Shown here in pieces: positions 1 to 7,097 of a stretch of DNA of 22,951 bases. Source of the DNA: JAKALQ01 sp963978265 (GTDB taxonomy: Bacteria > Actinomycetota > Actinomycetes > S36-B12 > UBA5976); assembly GCA_963978265.1 (NCBI GenBank), contig CAXBQV010000018.1, positions 1 through 22,951 on the forward strand. Reading direction: 5' to 3'. Position 1 is the first letter of the stretch, and the number at the start of each line of letters is the position of its first letter. The position numbers and the translations under genes were made by a program. The notes below the pieces were generated by a model, which saw nothing but the letters and a program-made list of their open reading frames with translations, was not told the DNA's origin and did no database searches.

Positions 1-66
1 GTGCAGTTGAAGGATCCCTTCGCCGCCACCGACGCCCGGGTGGACCGGCTGATCGCATCCATGTGA
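1..66 (+). CDS. pafA: Pup--protein ligase PafA, C-terminal end (partial)
   Basis: Only the last 21 codons are in the window, ending at the TGA at 64-66. The peptide carries KDPF followed by a DxRVDRLIxSM ending, which I recognise as the usual C-terminus of actinobacterial PafA. PafA joins the small protein Pup to lysines of substrates and so marks them for the mycobacterial-type proteasome. The identification is helped by context: pafB and pafC lie just downstream, as in other actinobacteria. No catalytic residue is visible in this short piece, so the call rests on the tail motif and on synteny. Confidence 0.75.
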   Translation: MQLKDPFAATDARVDRLIASM

Positions 67-82
67 CGGGTAGGGTTGGGGC

Positions 83-604
83 ATGCGAATCCCAGCCCTT
101 CTCATTGCCGGCAGCCTGCTCCTCACCGCGTGTGCATCGTCACCCGAAGCTGGAACACCGAGTGCGCTACCGACCACGCCCTCGTCGACCGCCAGCACCG
201 GCGACGCCGCCAACTACGAGGTCAGCACCGATACGAAGTCGAAGCCCGAGGTCACGATGAGCGATGCCGCGGGCAATGTCGATCAGTTGATCGTCAAGGA
301 CATTGTCGAAGGCACCGGTGCGGCCGTGCAGACGACCGACAACGTGACGGTGAACTACGTCGGCATCGGCGCGCTCAGCCGCCAGCAATTCGACGCCTCC
401 TGGGATGCTGGCACCACCGCAAGCTTCCCGCTTAACGGCGTCATTCTCGGATGGCAACAAGGTCTCGTGGGCATGAAGGTGGGCGGTCGTCGCCTGCTCG
501 TCATCCCAGGCGATCTCGCGTACGGCCCCACTCCGCCGGGCGGTTCTGGCATCCAGCCGAACGAGACGCTCATCTTCGTCGTCGACCTCGTGTCGATTCC
601 GTAA
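83..604 (+). CDS. FKBP-type peptidyl-prolyl isomerase, lipoprotein
   Basis: The protein has 173 residues. Residues 1-17 form a lipoprotein signal ending in the lipobox LTAC (Cys17), so the mature protein should be lipid-anchored on the outer face of the membrane. A Ser/Thr/Ala/Pro-rich linker runs to about residue 60, and the FKBP fold fills about 70-173. Family landmarks are visible: VNYVG, FDASW, a GVILGW segment with the conserved Trp, GMKVGGRR, LAYG and a final LIFVVDL strand. FKBPs catalyse cis-trans isomerisation at proline bonds and help fold exported proteins. The start at 83 is favoured because it gives an intact signal peptide, although the ribosome-binding site is weak. A second FKBP gene starts 10 bases after the stop, so the two are probably co-transcribed with the pafA-pafBC-tatAC group. 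Confidence 0.9.
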   Translation: MRIPALLIAGSLLLTACASSPEAGTPSALPTTPSSTASTGDAANYEVSTDTKSKPEVTMSDAAGNVDQLIVKDIVEGTGAAVQTTDNVTVNYVGIGALSRQQFDASWDAGTTASFPLNGVILGWQQGLVGMKVGGRRLLVIPGDLAYGPTPPGGSGIQPNETLIFVVDLVSIP

Positions 605-614
605 GGTCGACCGT

Positions 615-971
615 ATGCAAAAGCCGGAAATCGATTTCTTCCCAGAGCCCGCACCGCGAGACCTCGTCATCACCGATCTCGTCCTCGGCGAGGGTACGGA
701 AGCGAAGGCCGGTGGCATGGTCACCGTGCACTACGTCGGTGTCGACTATGAGACCGGCGAGCAGTTCGACGCGTCGTGGGATCGCGGCGAACCGATCTCC
801 TTCGGGCTCGGTCGGCTCATCAAGGCATGGCAGGACGGCATTCCGGGCATGAAGGTTGGCGGTCGGCGTCAACTCATCTGCCCCCCGGAGACCGCATACG
901 GCCCAGCCGGGGGTGGACACCGGCTTTCCGGGCGCACGCTGGTGTTCGTCATCGACTTGCTCGAGGCCTAG
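615..971 (+). CDS. FKBP-type peptidyl-prolyl isomerase, cytosolic
   Basis: A 118-residue single-domain FKBP without a signal peptide. Most of the length (about 15-118) is the isomerase fold, with VHYVG, FDASWDRG, IKAWQDGIPGMKVGGRR, TAYGP and a LVFVIDLLEA end. The size is typical of minimal bacterial FKBPs. It is clearly a paralogue of the lipoprotein FKBP just upstream: both share FDASW and GMKVGGRRxLxxP, which suggests tandem duplication followed by different targeting (cytosol and cell envelope). The stop codon TAG at 969-971 is directly followed by the ATG of pafB, so translation is probably coupled. The specific client proteins cannot be told from sequence. Confidence 0.92.
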   Translation: MQKPEIDFFPEPAPRDLVITDLVLGEGTEAKAGGMVTVHYVGVDYETGEQFDASWDRGEPISFGLGRLIKAWQDGIPGMKVGGRRQLICPPETAYGPAGGGHRLSGRTLVFVIDLLEA

Positions 972-1931
972 ATGTCAGCAGGTGCGTCGCACCGCACCGA
1001 ACGCCTGATGTGTCTGGTGTTCATCCTCAAGGCACGCGGACGTCGGGGAATCACGCGCGCAGAACTCCGCACTGCCGTCGAGGACTACGCACAGTGTCCG
1101 AACGAACTCGCGTTCGAACGCATGTTGGAGCGCGACAAGCGCGATCTTCGCGATGCCGGTGTTGCCATCGAGGTCGTGCAGCGCGATGCATGGCACGAAG
1201 ACGAACATGCCTATGTCCTCGCGCAAGAGGCACTGGCGTCAATGCCACGATTCACCCCCGAGGAATTGCGCGTGCTCGGTCTTGCAGCAGAGGCGTGGGA
1301 ACGCAGCACGTGGCAGGCGCTCGCGACCGGTGCGCTGCACAAGGTTGAGGTCTTCGGACAGGGATTCGCGGCGGACGCTGAGCCGCGGGTGTCGTTGCAG
1401 ATCGATGCACATCTGCCGCAGATCCGCACTGCCATCCGAGCCCACACGGCGTTGCGATTCGGCTACCGACGTCCCGGCGATCGCGATCCGTTCACGCGAA
1501 CAGTCGAGCCGTGGGGACTCGTGCACCGCGAGGGCGGTTGGTACATGGTCGGGTTCGACCGAGATCGGCAAGCCTCACGTGTGTTCCGCACGAGCCGGAT
1601 CGTCGGCGATCTCTCGACCGCCGACGCCGCCACTGGCCCGGTCGACCCCGGGTGGGCAGGGCTGCTCGACGACTACTTTGCCCGGTTGGACCCGATTCAT
1701 GTGTCGTTGCTTGTCGCACGGAACCACGGATGGGTCTGGCGCACGGACGGAAGGATCGTGGGCCAGCGCAGTATCGCCGGCATCCACTATGACGAGATCC
1801 TCGTCGAGATCATCGAACGCGACGGCCTCATCGGTGCGCTCGCCGCTGCAGCGCCGAACGTGCTCGTCGTGGCGCCCGACGATCTCCGCAGTCGCGTCGT
1901 GGAGCACCTACAAGGAGTATCGAATGGCTGA
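972..1931 (+). CDS. pafB: WYL-domain transcriptional regulator PafB
   Basis: 319 residues. The N-terminal part (about 1-65) starts with TERLMCLVFILKARGRRGITRAEL, a winged-helix DNA-binding region, and the central to C-terminal part holds a WYL domain with FGYRRPGDRD and GGWYMVGFDRDR (WYM in place of WYL), then the conserved RxFRTSRI. In mycobacteria PafB and PafC act as a heterodimer that activates DNA-damage genes independently of LexA/RecA, with the WYL domains sensing single-stranded nucleic acid; I infer the same role here from order and domain content. The ATG directly abuts the FKBP stop, and the 3' end overlaps pafC by 8 bases, so production of the two partners is probably coupled. Confidence 0.88.
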   Translation: MSAGASHRTERLMCLVFILKARGRRGITRAELRTAVEDYAQCPNELAFERMLERDKRDLRDAGVAIEVVQRDAWHEDEHAYVLAQEALASMPRFTPEELRVLGLAAEAWERSTWQALATGALHKVEVFGQGFAADAEPRVSLQIDAHLPQIRTAIRAHTALRFGYRRPGDRDPFTRTVEPWGLVHREGGWYMVGFDRDRQASRVFRTSRIVGDLSTADAATGPVDPGWAGLLDDYFARLDPIHVSLLVARNHGWVWRTDGRIVGQRSIAGIHYDEILVEIIERDGLIGALAAAAPNVLVVAPDDLRSRVVEHLQGVSNG

Positions 1932-2823
1932 AACGTCCAACGTTCGGCTTGCCAGGCTGCTCACACTGGTCCCATGGCTGACTGCGCATTCAGGCGTCAG
2001 CAAGGCAGCAGCGGCGGCGCATTTCGGGCTCACGATTGAGCAGTTGGAATCAGACCTCGAACTCATCACCTTCACCGGGCCGGGGCTATATGGAGGAGAG
2101 CTCGTCGATATCTATTTCGATGACGAAACCATCACCGTGTACGACAGCCAAGGATTCGATCGACCACTGCAACTCACTGCCGACGAGATCGCAACACTGC
2201 TGGTTGGCCTCCGAGCGCTCCAGCAGCTGCCGGATGTGGATGCAGCCACTGTTGCGAGTTGCATCGAGAAGTTGAGTACCGATGGGCACAGTGCGTCCGA
2301 CTTGATGGTGAACGTCACGACGCCGAATGCTGCGTCCATCGTTGCCGAGGCAATCCGCGAAAACCGTGACCTCGAGATCGAATACCTGCACCCGCTTCGC
2401 GACGATACGACACTGCGCACGATCACGCCCCTTCGACTGTTCAGTGCTACAGGAGCCGACTACGTCGAAGCGTGGTGTCACACCGCCGAGGCGCACCGCA
2501 CGTTCCGCATTGATCGCATGCTCACCTGCATTCCGGGGGGGCCGCGCACGACGGTCCCGACACCCGCTCCATCGACGCTTGCGCACGAATTGGCCCGTGT
2601 GTCGGTGCAACCGTGGGCGCAGCACGTCCTCGAAGGCGTCCCAGCGACCGTGGAGATCGGCGACAGGGTCATCCGCGCGGAGATCGCGTACGCGGACGAG
2701 CGCTGGCTTGTCCAGTGGGCGATCACCGCCGGACGCGGTGTCGCCGTCACCACGCCGCCGCACGTACAACCGTTGGCCCGCCAACATGCCGACGCCGCCC
2801 TGCTCACGTATGCCGCCGTATAG
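1924..2823 (+). CDS. pafC: WYL-domain transcriptional regulator PafC
   Basis: 299 residues from the ATG at 1924. An upstream in-frame open region exists, but it overlaps nearly all of pafB and is rejected as start; a GGAGT ribosome-binding site lies just before this ATG. The N-terminus (VRLARLLTLVPWLTAHSGVSKAAAAAHFG) is a helix-turn-helix of the PafC type. The centre holds a WYL domain in which the signature is altered to YVEAWCHTAEAHRTFRIDRM, as is common in PafC proteins, and a C-terminal WCX-like extension follows. It should pair with PafB. The gene overlaps pafB by 8 bases and is followed 30 bases later by tatA. Confidence 0.87.
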   Translation: MAETSNVRLARLLTLVPWLTAHSGVSKAAAAAHFGLTIEQLESDLELITFTGPGLYGGELVDIYFDDETITVYDSQGFDRPLQLTADEIATLLVGLRALQQLPDVDAATVASCIEKLSTDGHSASDLMVNVTTPNAASIVAEAIRENRDLEIEYLHPLRDDTTLRTITPLRLFSATGADYVEAWCHTAEAHRTFRIDRMLTCIPGGPRTTVPTPAPSTLAHELARVSVQPWAQHVLEGVPATVEIGDRVIRAEIAYADERWLVQWAITAGRGVAVTTPPHVQPLARQHADAALLTYAAV

Positions 2824-2853
2824 GCTCGGATCACTGTCGGAAGGACGAACCTC

Positions 2854-3024
2854 ATGGGCAAGTTGGGCACCCCCGAACTCCTCATCATCCTGTTGCTGCT
2901 GATCGTGCTCTTCGGCGGCAAGCGGCTGCCCGACGCCGCCAGGGGGCTGGGGCGTTCACTGCGCATCTTCAAGTCCGAGATCAAGTCCGACGACAAGGAC
3001 GAGACGCCGGATCAGAAGGCCTGA
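2854..3024 (+). CDS. tatA: Sec-independent protein translocase subunit TatA
   Basis: A 56-residue protein, short even for TatA. The reading frame shows the family pattern: a short N-terminus with GTPELL, one membrane helix at about 8-20 (LLIILLLLIVLF), the FGGKRLPDAARGLGRSLRIFK amphipathic helix, and a charged tail rich in Lys, Asp and Glu. TatA multimers form the pore or thin the membrane patch through which folded twin-arginine substrates cross. A good ribosome-binding site (GGAAGGA at 2839-2845) precedes the ATG. tatC begins 3 bases after the stop, the usual actinobacterial arrangement with pafBC upstream. Confidence 0.93.
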   Translation: MGKLGTPELLIILLLLIVLFGGKRLPDAARGLGRSLRIFKSEIKSDDKDETPDQKA

Positions 3025-3027
3025 CCG

Positions 3028-3822
3028 ATGGGGCGCCACGCCACCGATGGCGCCATGCCGCTGGCCGAGCACCTGCGCGAGCTCCGCACCAGAATCATCC
3101 GCAGCCTGCTGGCCATTGCCGCTGGCATGGTCATTGCCTGGAGCTTCTATACGCCGATCTTCAACGTTCTGCGCAAGCCCTTCGACTCCGTCATGGGTCC
3201 GCATGTCACGCTCGCACTCACCGGTGTGGCCGACCCGTTCACCCTGCAGATCCAGGTCGCGGCCGTGGGCGGATTCGTGCTCGCGTCCCCGATCTGGCTC
3301 TACCAACTGTGGCGATTCATCACACCGGGACTGCATCGCAACGAACGGCGTTGGGCATTGGGGTTCGTCGGTGTCGCCGTGCCATTGATGGCGGCCGGCG
3401 CTTGGCTTGCGTACACCGTGATGCCGATCGGACTCCAGGTGCTGTTCGGCTTCACGCCCCAAGGTGTGCAGAACATCGTGGGCGTCGACCGGTATCTCGC
3501 ATTCTTGTTCAGAATGCTGCTCGTCTTCTCCATCGGGTTCCTTGCACCGCTACTCCTCGTGTTGCTGAATTTCGCGAATCTTCTGCGCGGGCGAACGCTG
3601 CTTCGGTCGTGGCGCTATATCGTGCTCGGAACCATGGTCTTCGGCGCCGTCGCCACACCGACTGGGGATCCCGTCAATCTGCTGTTGCTCAGCGGACCGA
3701 TTCTTGGGCTGCTGTTCCTCGCGATGGGCATTGCGCTGCTCAACGATCGGCGACGTCGACGCAAAGGGCTGCTCATCGATTTCGATCAATGGGCCGATGA
3801 TGAACAGTCGCCACTGTCATGA
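3028..3822 (+). CDS. tatC: Sec-independent protein translocase subunit TatC
   Basis: 264 residues with six expected membrane helices. TatC is the receptor for twin-arginine signal peptides in the inner membrane. Seen in the sequence: the N-terminal cytoplasmic motif AEHLRELRTRI (about 13-23), YQLWRFITPGL in the second loop region, and ATPTGDP ahead of the last helices, all standard TatC landmarks. A second possible start at 3055 (MPLAEHLREL) would shorten the N-terminus by 9 residues; the upstream ATG is kept because it lies only 3 bases from the tatA stop. The end overlaps the next gene by 4 bases (ATGA), indicating translational coupling to the lipid kinase fragment. Confidence 0.95.
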   Translation: MGRHATDGAMPLAEHLRELRTRIIRSLLAIAAGMVIAWSFYTPIFNVLRKPFDSVMGPHVTLALTGVADPFTLQIQVAAVGGFVLASPIWLYQLWRFITPGLHRNERRWALGFVGVAVPLMAAGAWLAYTVMPIGLQVLFGFTPQGVQNIVGVDRYLAFLFRMLLVFSIGFLAPLLLVLLNFANLLRGRTLLRSWRYIVLGTMVFGAVATPTGDPVNLLLLSGPILGLLFLAMGIALLNDRRRRRKGLLIDFDQWADDEQSPLS

Positions 3823-4193
3823 CCGAGGTTGTCGTCCTGGGCAATCGGAACGCAGGCGGAGGACGCGCGAATCGTGCACTTCCCTCGTTGCTCGCGGCGC
3901 TACGGGACGCGGGCCACGGCATCCGATTGATCGATGAACCAGACGCCCCTCGGGCCAAACGCGCGCTGCTGGAAGTCCCCGACGCTCAGGCGTTGATTGC
4001 ATGCGGTGGTGACGGCACTGTCCATCTGGGGTTGCAGGCAGCCCTGCACCACAACCTGGCCTTCGGGATCGTGCCAGCCGGCTCGGGTGATGACTGTGCA
4101 CGCGCCATCGGCCTTCCGCACGCTCGCCATCGTGCGACCAGACTTGAACGTCGTGCTCCTCGAGCCACTCCTTCGACGCTCCGTCTTCCTTGA
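3819..4193 (+). pseudogene. Diacylglycerol-kinase-family lipid kinase, N-terminal fragment joined to foreign sequence
   Basis: The first 100 residues (to about base 4118) match the DAGK catalytic domain: VVLGNRNAGGG near the start, the nucleotide-binding ACGGDGTV motif at about 64-71, and PAGSGDDCARAIGLP. Members of this family, which phosphorylate diacylglycerol or related lipids, are usually about 300 residues. After GLP the frame continues with 24 basic residues (ARHRATRLERRAPRATPS...) that do not look like the family and stop at 4193. Those same bases encode RsmG in another frame. The gene is therefore cut to about a third of its length. The 4-base overlap with tatC shows that the start is the genuine one. 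It is either a broken gene or the edge of an artificial join. Confidence 0.85.
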
Positions 4194-4491
4194 GGAGACG
4201 GTGGACCTGCTCGGGCTCGGTGACCGTGTGACTGTGGTTCGCGGCCGAGCCGAGGACCGACCTGTACCGCCGACGGAGGTGGTGACCGCTCGTGCGGTCG
4301 CGGCCCTCGATCAGCTCATCACCTGGTGCTGGCCGCTGGTGAGGAAGGGCGGGCAACTCATCGCGCTCAAAGGCGAACGTGCCCAACAGGAGGTCGAGGA
4401 GGCAGGTGCCACATTGAGAAAACTGCGGCTAACCGCCACGATACAGGCAGTGGAGAACACCGCAGCGGTGATCGTTTCCGCTGCTGAGTGA
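4113..4491 (+). pseudogene. rsmG: 16S rRNA (guanine-527-N7)-methyltransferase RsmG, C-terminal fragment
   Basis: About 125 residues, in the frame of the stop at 4489-4491, match the C-terminal part of RsmG (GidB): LAIVRPDLNVVLLEP follows where the SAM-binding glycine-rich loop should be, then RRSVFLEETV, VVRGRAED, TARAVAALDQLITWCWPL and LIALKGERAQQE. A full RsmG is about 200-220 residues. The N-terminal half, including the first SAM-binding motif, is missing, and DAGK sequence stands in its place. No plausible start codon with a ribosome-binding site is seen. The left edge given is approximate. It lies 10 bases upstream of parA, the standard gidB-parA-parB order, so the fragment itself is in its native downstream context. 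Confidence 0.85.
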
Positions 4492-4501
4492 AGAGGATCC
4501 A

Positions 4502-5311
4502 GTGAGCGTTTCACGTGAAACACGCATCCTGACGGTGGCTAATCAGAAGGGTGGCGTGGGCAAGACCACGACCACCGTCAATATGGCTGCAGCACTTGCC
4601 CAGGAAGGGCACACGGTGCTCGTCATCGATCTCGACCCGCAAGGGAATGCCTCGACAGCCCTCGATGTCCCGCATCATGCAGGCACTGCCGACATCTATA
4701 CCTGCCTCGTGCAGGATGCCCCGCTTACGTCGGTCACGGTGAAGGTTGCAGCATTCGATGGTTTGTACTGCGCACCGGCGACCATCGATCTCGCCGGTGC
4801 AGAAATCGAACTCGTCAGCTTGGTCGCGCGGGAAAACCGACTCAAGCGAGCAATCTCGGACTACCTCGTGCATTTCGAGCAGACCGAGGGTCGTCCACTC
4901 GACTACATCTTCATCGACTGTCCACCAAGTCTCGGCCTGCTCACCGTCAACGCTTTCGTTGCAGCGACGGAAGTGCTGATTCCGATTCAGTGCGAGTACT
5001 ACGCCCTCGAGGGCCTCGGACAACTCCTCAAGACCGTCGAACTCATCCGCAGCCAACTCAACCCAGTACTTAAAGTTTCAACTATCATCCTGACCATGTA
5101 CGACGCACGCACGCGTCTGGCACAGGACGTCGTTGCAGAAGTTCGCGAACATTTCGGTGACATCGTGCTGCAGACACTCGTCCCACGATCAGTGCGCGTA
5201 AGCGAGGCACCATCCCGTCACCAGACGATCCTGCAATACGACCCGAACTCACCGGGCGCCCTTTCGTATCGCGAAGCAGCACGCGAACTCTCACAGAAGG
5301 TGTTCGCATGA
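4502..5311 (+). CDS. parA: Chromosome-partitioning ATPase ParA (Soj)
   Basis: 269 residues starting at a GTG preceded by AAGAGGA. The deviant Walker A box KGGVGKTT is at residues 16-23, followed by IDLDPQGN (Asp43, Asp45) and YIFIDCPPSLGLLTVNA, the Walker B region, all hallmarks of ParA/MinD-type ATPases. ParA binds DNA non-specifically in the ATP state and, with ParB bound at parS, moves the newly replicated origins apart. The short N-terminus, without a DNA-binding extension, marks it as a chromosomal Soj-type protein, not a plasmid ParA of type Ia. It overlaps parB by 4 bases (ATGA). Its first codons contain a parS site, so ParB may bind right over the translation start and promoter-proximal DNA. 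Confidence 0.96.
   Translation: MSVSRETRILTVANQKGGVGKTTTTVNMAAALAQEGHTVLVIDLDPQGNASTALDVPHHAGTADIYTCLVQDAPLTSVTVKVAAFDGLYCAPATIDLAGAEIELVSLVARENRLKRAISDYLVHFEQTEGRPLDYIFIDCPPSLGLLTVNAFVAATEVLIPIQCEYYALEGLGQLLKTVELIRSQLNPVLKVSTIILTMYDARTRLAQDVVAEVREHFGDIVLQTLVPRSVRVSEAPSRHQTILQYDPNSPGALSYREAARELSQKVFA
4507..4522. promoter_or_regulatory. parS centromere site
   Basis: The 14-base palindrome GTTTCACGTGAAAC at 4508-4521 is the core of the bacterial parS consensus TGTTTCACGTGAAACA; the 16-base site differs only at its first base (C for T). It lies at codons 2-7 of parA and encodes the VSRET run. ParB is expected to load here. Finding parS next to or inside parAB is common in origin regions, and no other copy was noticed in the window. 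Confidence 0.93.
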
Positions 5312-6213
5312 CCGACAAGAAGCGTGGCCTCGGCATGGGCCTCGGCGCACTCATTCCGACAGCGACCGAGACATCAACGCAGGTCGTCGCGAATGTCGCA
5401 ACGAAACCTGTACCAGAACTCGGCGCGGTGTACGCGGAATTGCCCGTTGCATCGATCACGCCGAATCCACGGCAGCCGCGAAGCGTGTTCGAAGAAGAGG
5501 CACTGAGCGAACTCGTCTACTCGATCAAGGAGATCGGTCTGCTGCAGCCGATCGTTGTTCGTCGCGTCGGTGACAAGTACGAACTCGTTGCCGGCGAACG
5601 TCGTTGGCGTGCAACACAGGCGGCGGGGCTCGGAACGATCCCCGCGATCATCCGTGAAACGAACGACGAAGCAATGCTGCGAGATGCGTTGCTCGAAAAC
5701 CTTCACCGTGCTCAACTCAATGCACTAGAAGAAGCTGCCGCGTACCAGCAACTCCTCGACGACTTCGGCTGCACGCAAGACGAACTCGCACAACGCATCG
5801 GACGTTCACGTCCGCAGGTGTCAAACACCCTTCGTTTGTTGCGACTCCCTCCGAATGTGCAACGACGGGTTGCGGCAAACGTGCTTTCTGCAGGTCACGC
5901 GCGCGCATTGCTCGGTCTCCCATCACATGAAGCGATGGAAGCGTTGGCGGCCCGCATCGTCGCCGAAGGGTTGTCGGTGCGCACGACCGAGGAACTCGTC
6001 GCACTCGGTGGTGGGGAATCGAAGAAGAAGGAGAAGCAGCCCAAGCGGCCGAAGCTCCAAGCACCGGGACTGCAGGACCTTGCAGATCGCATGACCGACC
6101 GACTCGACACCCGGGTGAAGGTCGAGATGGGCAAGAACAAAGGCGTGGTCACAATCGAATTCGCAACGATGGGCGATCTGCGACGCATCGTGGATCTGAT
6201 TGATCGCGACTGA
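5308..6213 (+). CDS. parB: Chromosome-partitioning protein ParB (Spo0J)
   Basis: 301 residues. The N-terminal RGLGMGLGALIP (about 6-17) is the ParA-stimulating peptide. The CTPase/ParB domain includes ITPNPRQPR and the arginine box GERRWRA (96-102). The helix-turn-helix that reads parS is at about 156-181 (TQDELAQRIGRSRPQVSNTL), and the dimerisation domain occupies the last 50 residues after a Lys-rich linker near 235-250. ParB binds parS, clamps on DNA using CTP and spreads to form the partition complex. The gene overlaps parA by 4 bases, and its stop overlaps the next start by one base (TGATG). All expected domains are present and the length is normal. Confidence 0.96.
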   Translation: MTDKKRGLGMGLGALIPTATETSTQVVANVATKPVPELGAVYAELPVASITPNPRQPRSVFEEEALSELVYSIKEIGLLQPIVVRRVGDKYELVAGERRWRATQAAGLGTIPAIIRETNDEAMLRDALLENLHRAQLNALEEAAAYQQLLDDFGCTQDELAQRIGRSRPQVSNTLRLLRLPPNVQRRVAANVLSAGHARALLGLPSHEAMEALAARIVAEGLSVRTTEELVALGGGESKKKEKQPKRPKLQAPGLQDLADRMTDRLDTRVKVEMGKNKGVVTIEFATMGDLRRIVDLIDRD

Positions 6214-7088
6214 TGATCAAAGTTCTTGCAACCGACCTCGACGGCACCTTCCTGAGTCACGAGGGCACGGTTTCCGAAGGCAACAGACGCGCATTGATTG
6301 AAGCTCGTGCGCGTGGCCTTGAAGTCATCTTCGTCACCGGTCGCCCGCCACGATGGCTACCGAGCATCATCGAGCAGACCGAATTCGACGGCACGATCGT
6401 CTCCGCGAACGGCGGCATCGTGATCGATGCCAAACGCCGTGAAGTGGTCCAGACGTTCCCGATGACCACCGACGCTGCTCGTGAAGGCATCACACAGCTG
6501 TTGAAGGCATTGCCGGGACTCGAGTTCGGCGTCGAACGATCAACAGTTGGCATGAAATTGGTGATGTCAGGACAGGACATCGCCACGACCGGTCGCGAGA
6601 TATCGCCGAACAACGAATTCGTGATGACCGCCGGCTATCAGTCCCGATTCGGTACTCCCGGCGATGTCCCGATCGGAGACATCTTCGACCTCGTGGCAGG
6701 GGATCGGGCGGTCAAGATCGTGGCGCGTCCTCCAGTCGGCAACACCATGAGTGCCGACGAGCTCCTCGAGATCTTCGACAGCGCACTCGACGGCATTCTG
6801 CAGCCCACCCACTCGAATCTCTACGACGTCCTCATCGAGATCAGTGCGCTCGGCGTGACCAAGGGATCAACACTGGCGAAGGTGGTGGCGACGAAGGGGT
6901 ACGAAGCTGCCGACGTCGCCGCGGTGGGCGATATGCCGAACGACGCACCGATGCTCGAATGGGCCGGCTCACCATTCGTGGTTGCGAATGCACACCCGTC
7001 ACTCCTTGCCGAGTTCCACAACCGGATCGGCGCAAACGACGAGGATGCGGTCGGCGCACTCCTCCTCGACCTTGCCGGCGAACTCTAG
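6213..7088 (+). CDS. Cof-type HAD-superfamily hydrolase
   Basis: 291 residues. The HAD motifs are intact: motif I DLDGT with Asp8 and Asp10 as nucleophile and acid, motif II in FVTGRPP, motif III Lys in GVTKGSTL, and motif IV GDMPNDAPML (Asp240, Asp244). The large type IIB cap between motifs II and III puts it in the Cof/YbiV group, which dephosphorylates sugar phosphates, flavin mononucleotide or pyridoxal phosphate. The substrate cannot be inferred. The start overlaps the parB stop by one base, so it is probably read through from parAB. A Cof-type HAD gene near serS and the replication origin is familiar from other actinobacteria. Confidence 0.9.
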   Translation: MIKVLATDLDGTFLSHEGTVSEGNRRALIEARARGLEVIFVTGRPPRWLPSIIEQTEFDGTIVSANGGIVIDAKRREVVQTFPMTTDAAREGITQLLKALPGLEFGVERSTVGMKLVMSGQDIATTGREISPNNEFVMTAGYQSRFGTPGDVPIGDIFDLVAGDRAVKIVARPPVGNTMSADELLEIFDSALDGILQPTHSNLYDVLIEISALGVTKGSTLAKVVATKGYEAADVAAVGDMPNDAPMLEWAGSPFVVANAHPSLLAEFHNRIGANDEDAVGALLLDLAGEL

Positions 7089-7097
7089 GGTTCCACC

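Noticed and set aside
1153..1923. Long open frame upstream of and continuous with pafC
   Set aside because: It lies inside pafB in another frame and has Arg/Ser-rich shadow composition; pafC starts at 1924 with its own ribosome-binding site.
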